The notes beneath the pieces are model-generated. The model searched no databases, was not told the origin of the DNA, and worked only from the letters and a program-made list of their open reading frames with translations. A stretch of DNA of 7,439 bases from an uncultured Prevotella sp. (GTDB lineage: Bacteria; Bacteroidota; Bacteroidia; Bacteroidales; Bacteroidaceae): the NCBI GenBank assembly GCA_900546605.1, contig URDV01000110.1:1-7439 (forward strand). Reading direction: 5' to 3'. The translations under genes were made by a program, and so were the position numbers. This document shows, piece after piece, positions 6,376 through 7,439 of the stretch (its first letter is position 1; every line of letters begins with the position of its first letter).

Positions 6376-7236
6376 ATGAACATTGAAATTGACGCTGCAT
6401 CAGGCTTTTGTTTTGGAGTAACCACAGCCATTCGCAAGGCTGAGGAGGAGTTAGCACAAGCTGGTTCTTTGTGTTGCTTAGGCGACATTGTGCACAATGG
6501 TAGCGAATGTGAGCGTTTGCACCAAGCCGGACTGCAAACCATCACCCACGACGATTTGCTCAAACTGCCACCAGGCACCAAGGTGCTACTGCGCGCACAT
6601 GGCGAACCACCTGCTACCTATGCTACTGCTGCCAACCGTGGCATTTGCATTATTGATGCCACATGCCCCGTGGTGTTGCAGTTGCAGCGACGCATTAAAA
6701 AAGTGTACTCTGAAAATCCACGCCCTCAAATTGTTATTTATGGCAAGCGCGGACATGCTGAGGTGTTAGGACTTGTGGGACAAACCAATGGCGAGGCGGT
6801 GGTAATTGAAAGCTCAGACGAGGCTGCACAGCTTGACTTTACACGTCCCATTGCACTATTTTCGCAAACCACTAAGCCGCTTGAAGGGTTCAGACAAGTG
6901 GTTGACTACATTACACAACACATGAGTCAACCATCAGACTTTCGCTACTTCGACACTATATGCCGACAGGTAGCTAACCGCTTACCTAACATTTGCAGTT
7001 TTGCAGCACGTCATGATGTTGTGGTGTTTGTTTGTGGACTAAAGAGTTCAAACGGCAGGGTACTACACGAGGCCTGTCGCAAGGTGAATGCTCACACTTA
7101 CTTGGTCGACACCCCTGAAGCCATTAATGCTAATTGGTTTACCAATGCCAAGAGCGTAGGCATTTGTGGAGCCACTTCTACTCCTAAATGGTTAATGGAA
7201 AAATGTGCCGAAAAAATTAAAACACTCAAAGGTTAA
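6376..7236 (+). CDS. ispH: 4-hydroxy-3-methylbut-2-enyl diphosphate reductase
   Basis: Last enzyme of the MEP isoprenoid pathway. It is a cytoplasmic iron-sulfur protein that reductively removes water from HMBPP to give IPP and DMAPP. The 286-residue length fits a single-domain IspH; E. coli IspH is somewhat longer. The cluster ligands are recognisable: Cys12 in GFCFGV, Cys97 in DATCP and Cys196 in DTICRQVANR. Substrate-site residues are also present: His40 (VHNG), His75 (AHGEPP), His127 and Glu129 (GHAEV), Thr165-Thr166 (QTT), the SSN triad (224-226) and Ser268 in GATSTP. Nothing looks broken. The ATG at 6376 lies four codons before the conserved beta strand leading to GFCFGV. There is no Shine-Dalgarno site, as is usual in this phylum. 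It probably shares the tonB transcript, and a long hairpin starts 14 nt after its stop codon. Confidence 0.95.
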   Translation: MNIEIDAASGFCFGVTTAIRKAEEELAQAGSLCCLGDIVHNGSECERLHQAGLQTITHDDLLKLPPGTKVLLRAHGEPPATYATAANRGICIIDATCPVVLQLQRRIKKVYSENPRPQIVIYGKRGHAEVLGLVGQTNGEAVVIESSDEAAQLDFTRPIALFSQTTKPLEGFRQVVDYITQHMSQPSDFRYFDTICRQVANRLPNICSFAARHDVVVFVCGLKSSNGRVLHEACRKVNAHTYLVDTPEAINANWFTNAKSVGICGATSTPKWLMEKCAEKIKTLKG

Positions 7237-7250
7237 ATAGAACACGTTTC

Positions 7251-7316
7251 AAAGCAAAGCACGCATTGATTATCAACTACTATTATTTTGTTGACAATCA
7301 ATGCGTGCTTTGCTTT
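7251..7316 (+). terminator. Very long hairpin at the end of the tonB-ispH unit
   Basis: Arms 7251-7277 and 7290-7316 are 27 nt each and complementary at 26 positions, with a single A-C mismatch, around a 12-nt AT-rich loop. The outer 21 bp are perfect, beginning AAAGCAAAGCACGCATTG. No separate T run follows on the plus strand, though the right arm itself ends GCTTTGCTTT. It begins 14 nt after the ispH stop codon, so a transcript-end role (termination or 3' protection) is the simplest reading, in either direction. It is longer and more perfect than a terminator needs to be, so an inserted repeat element is an alternative. Confidence 0.65.
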
Positions 7317-7402
7317 ACACCTATGTGTACTCAACCTAACACAAAAGGGATAGCTATCAGCTTTGCGCCCTAATTACTACATAGTACGCGTTGGCGGAAT
7401 TA

Positions 7403-7439
7403 GTAAACAAGTTGACAAGTTAACGGGTTAACAGGTAAG
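7403..7439. repeat. Tandem array of a degenerate 8-bp unit GTTAACNN
   Basis: Contiguous 8-nt blocks read GTAAACAA, GTTGACAA, GTTAACGG, GTTAACAG and a partial GTAAG that is cut by the window edge. All share the frame GTnnAC plus two variable purines. The array starts beyond the ispH hairpin in non-coding DNA and probably continues past the window. It shares the 12-mer TAACGGGTTAAC with the sequence at 2635-2646. Function unknown. Confidence 0.6.

Noticed and set aside
7349..7403. Small palindromes (GATAGCTATC at 7349-7358, TACTA-CA-TAGTA at 7375-7386, CTAATT...AATTAG at 7370-7403)
   Set aside because: Short AT-rich symmetries with no linked promoter box, T run or gene. Not enough to call a site.
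1..7439. CRISPR array, insertion sequence, tRNA or prophage features
   Set aside because: No spaced direct repeats, transposase-like protein, cloverleaf or attachment duplication was seen. The genes present are ordinary core genes.

Overview
The window looks like a chromosomal housekeeping segment from a member of the Bacteroidota, most likely order Bacteroidales (Prevotella- or Bacteroides-like; the genus cannot be fixed by eye). Four things point there: the ParC type with a long acidic tail, a TonB whose N-terminus carries the DLVFEGRNKAYGAY signature, a TPR-plus-LytS-type sensor kinase architecture, and promoters of the TAnnTTTG type with no clear Shine-Dalgarno sites.

Layout. Positions 1-539 are AT-rich with no convincing gene. 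They hold a strong bidirectional hairpin terminator (306-342) and a second perfect hairpin (444-476). On the minus strand lie a TPR sensor histidine kinase with a lipoprotein-like N-terminus (540-2576) and, upstream of it, the DNA topoisomerase IV A subunit parC (2709-5450), separated by a hairpin terminator. At 5451-5545 a 34-bp near-perfect palindrome carries a TAACTTTG promoter box on each strand and drives parC leftward and tonB rightward. On the plus strand, a TonB energy-transducing protein (5546-6349, GTG start) is followed 26 nt later by ispH (6376-7236), the last enzyme of the MEP isoprenoid pathway. ispH ends in a 27-bp-arm hairpin. The window closes with a tandem array of a degenerate 8-bp unit (GTTAACNN); a decayed relative of this array lies between parC and the kinase.

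The genes do not form one pathway. The shared promoter links chromosome decatenation (ParC) with an outer-membrane energisation protein and isoprenoid synthesis only by position. No mobile element, CRISPR array, tRNA or rRNA was seen. I found no convincing new biological system. The points most worth a second look are the symmetric divergent promoter palindrome, the octamer repeats, a possible sliding-clamp-binding peptide at the ParC C-terminus, and the kinase without a visible response-regulator partner.
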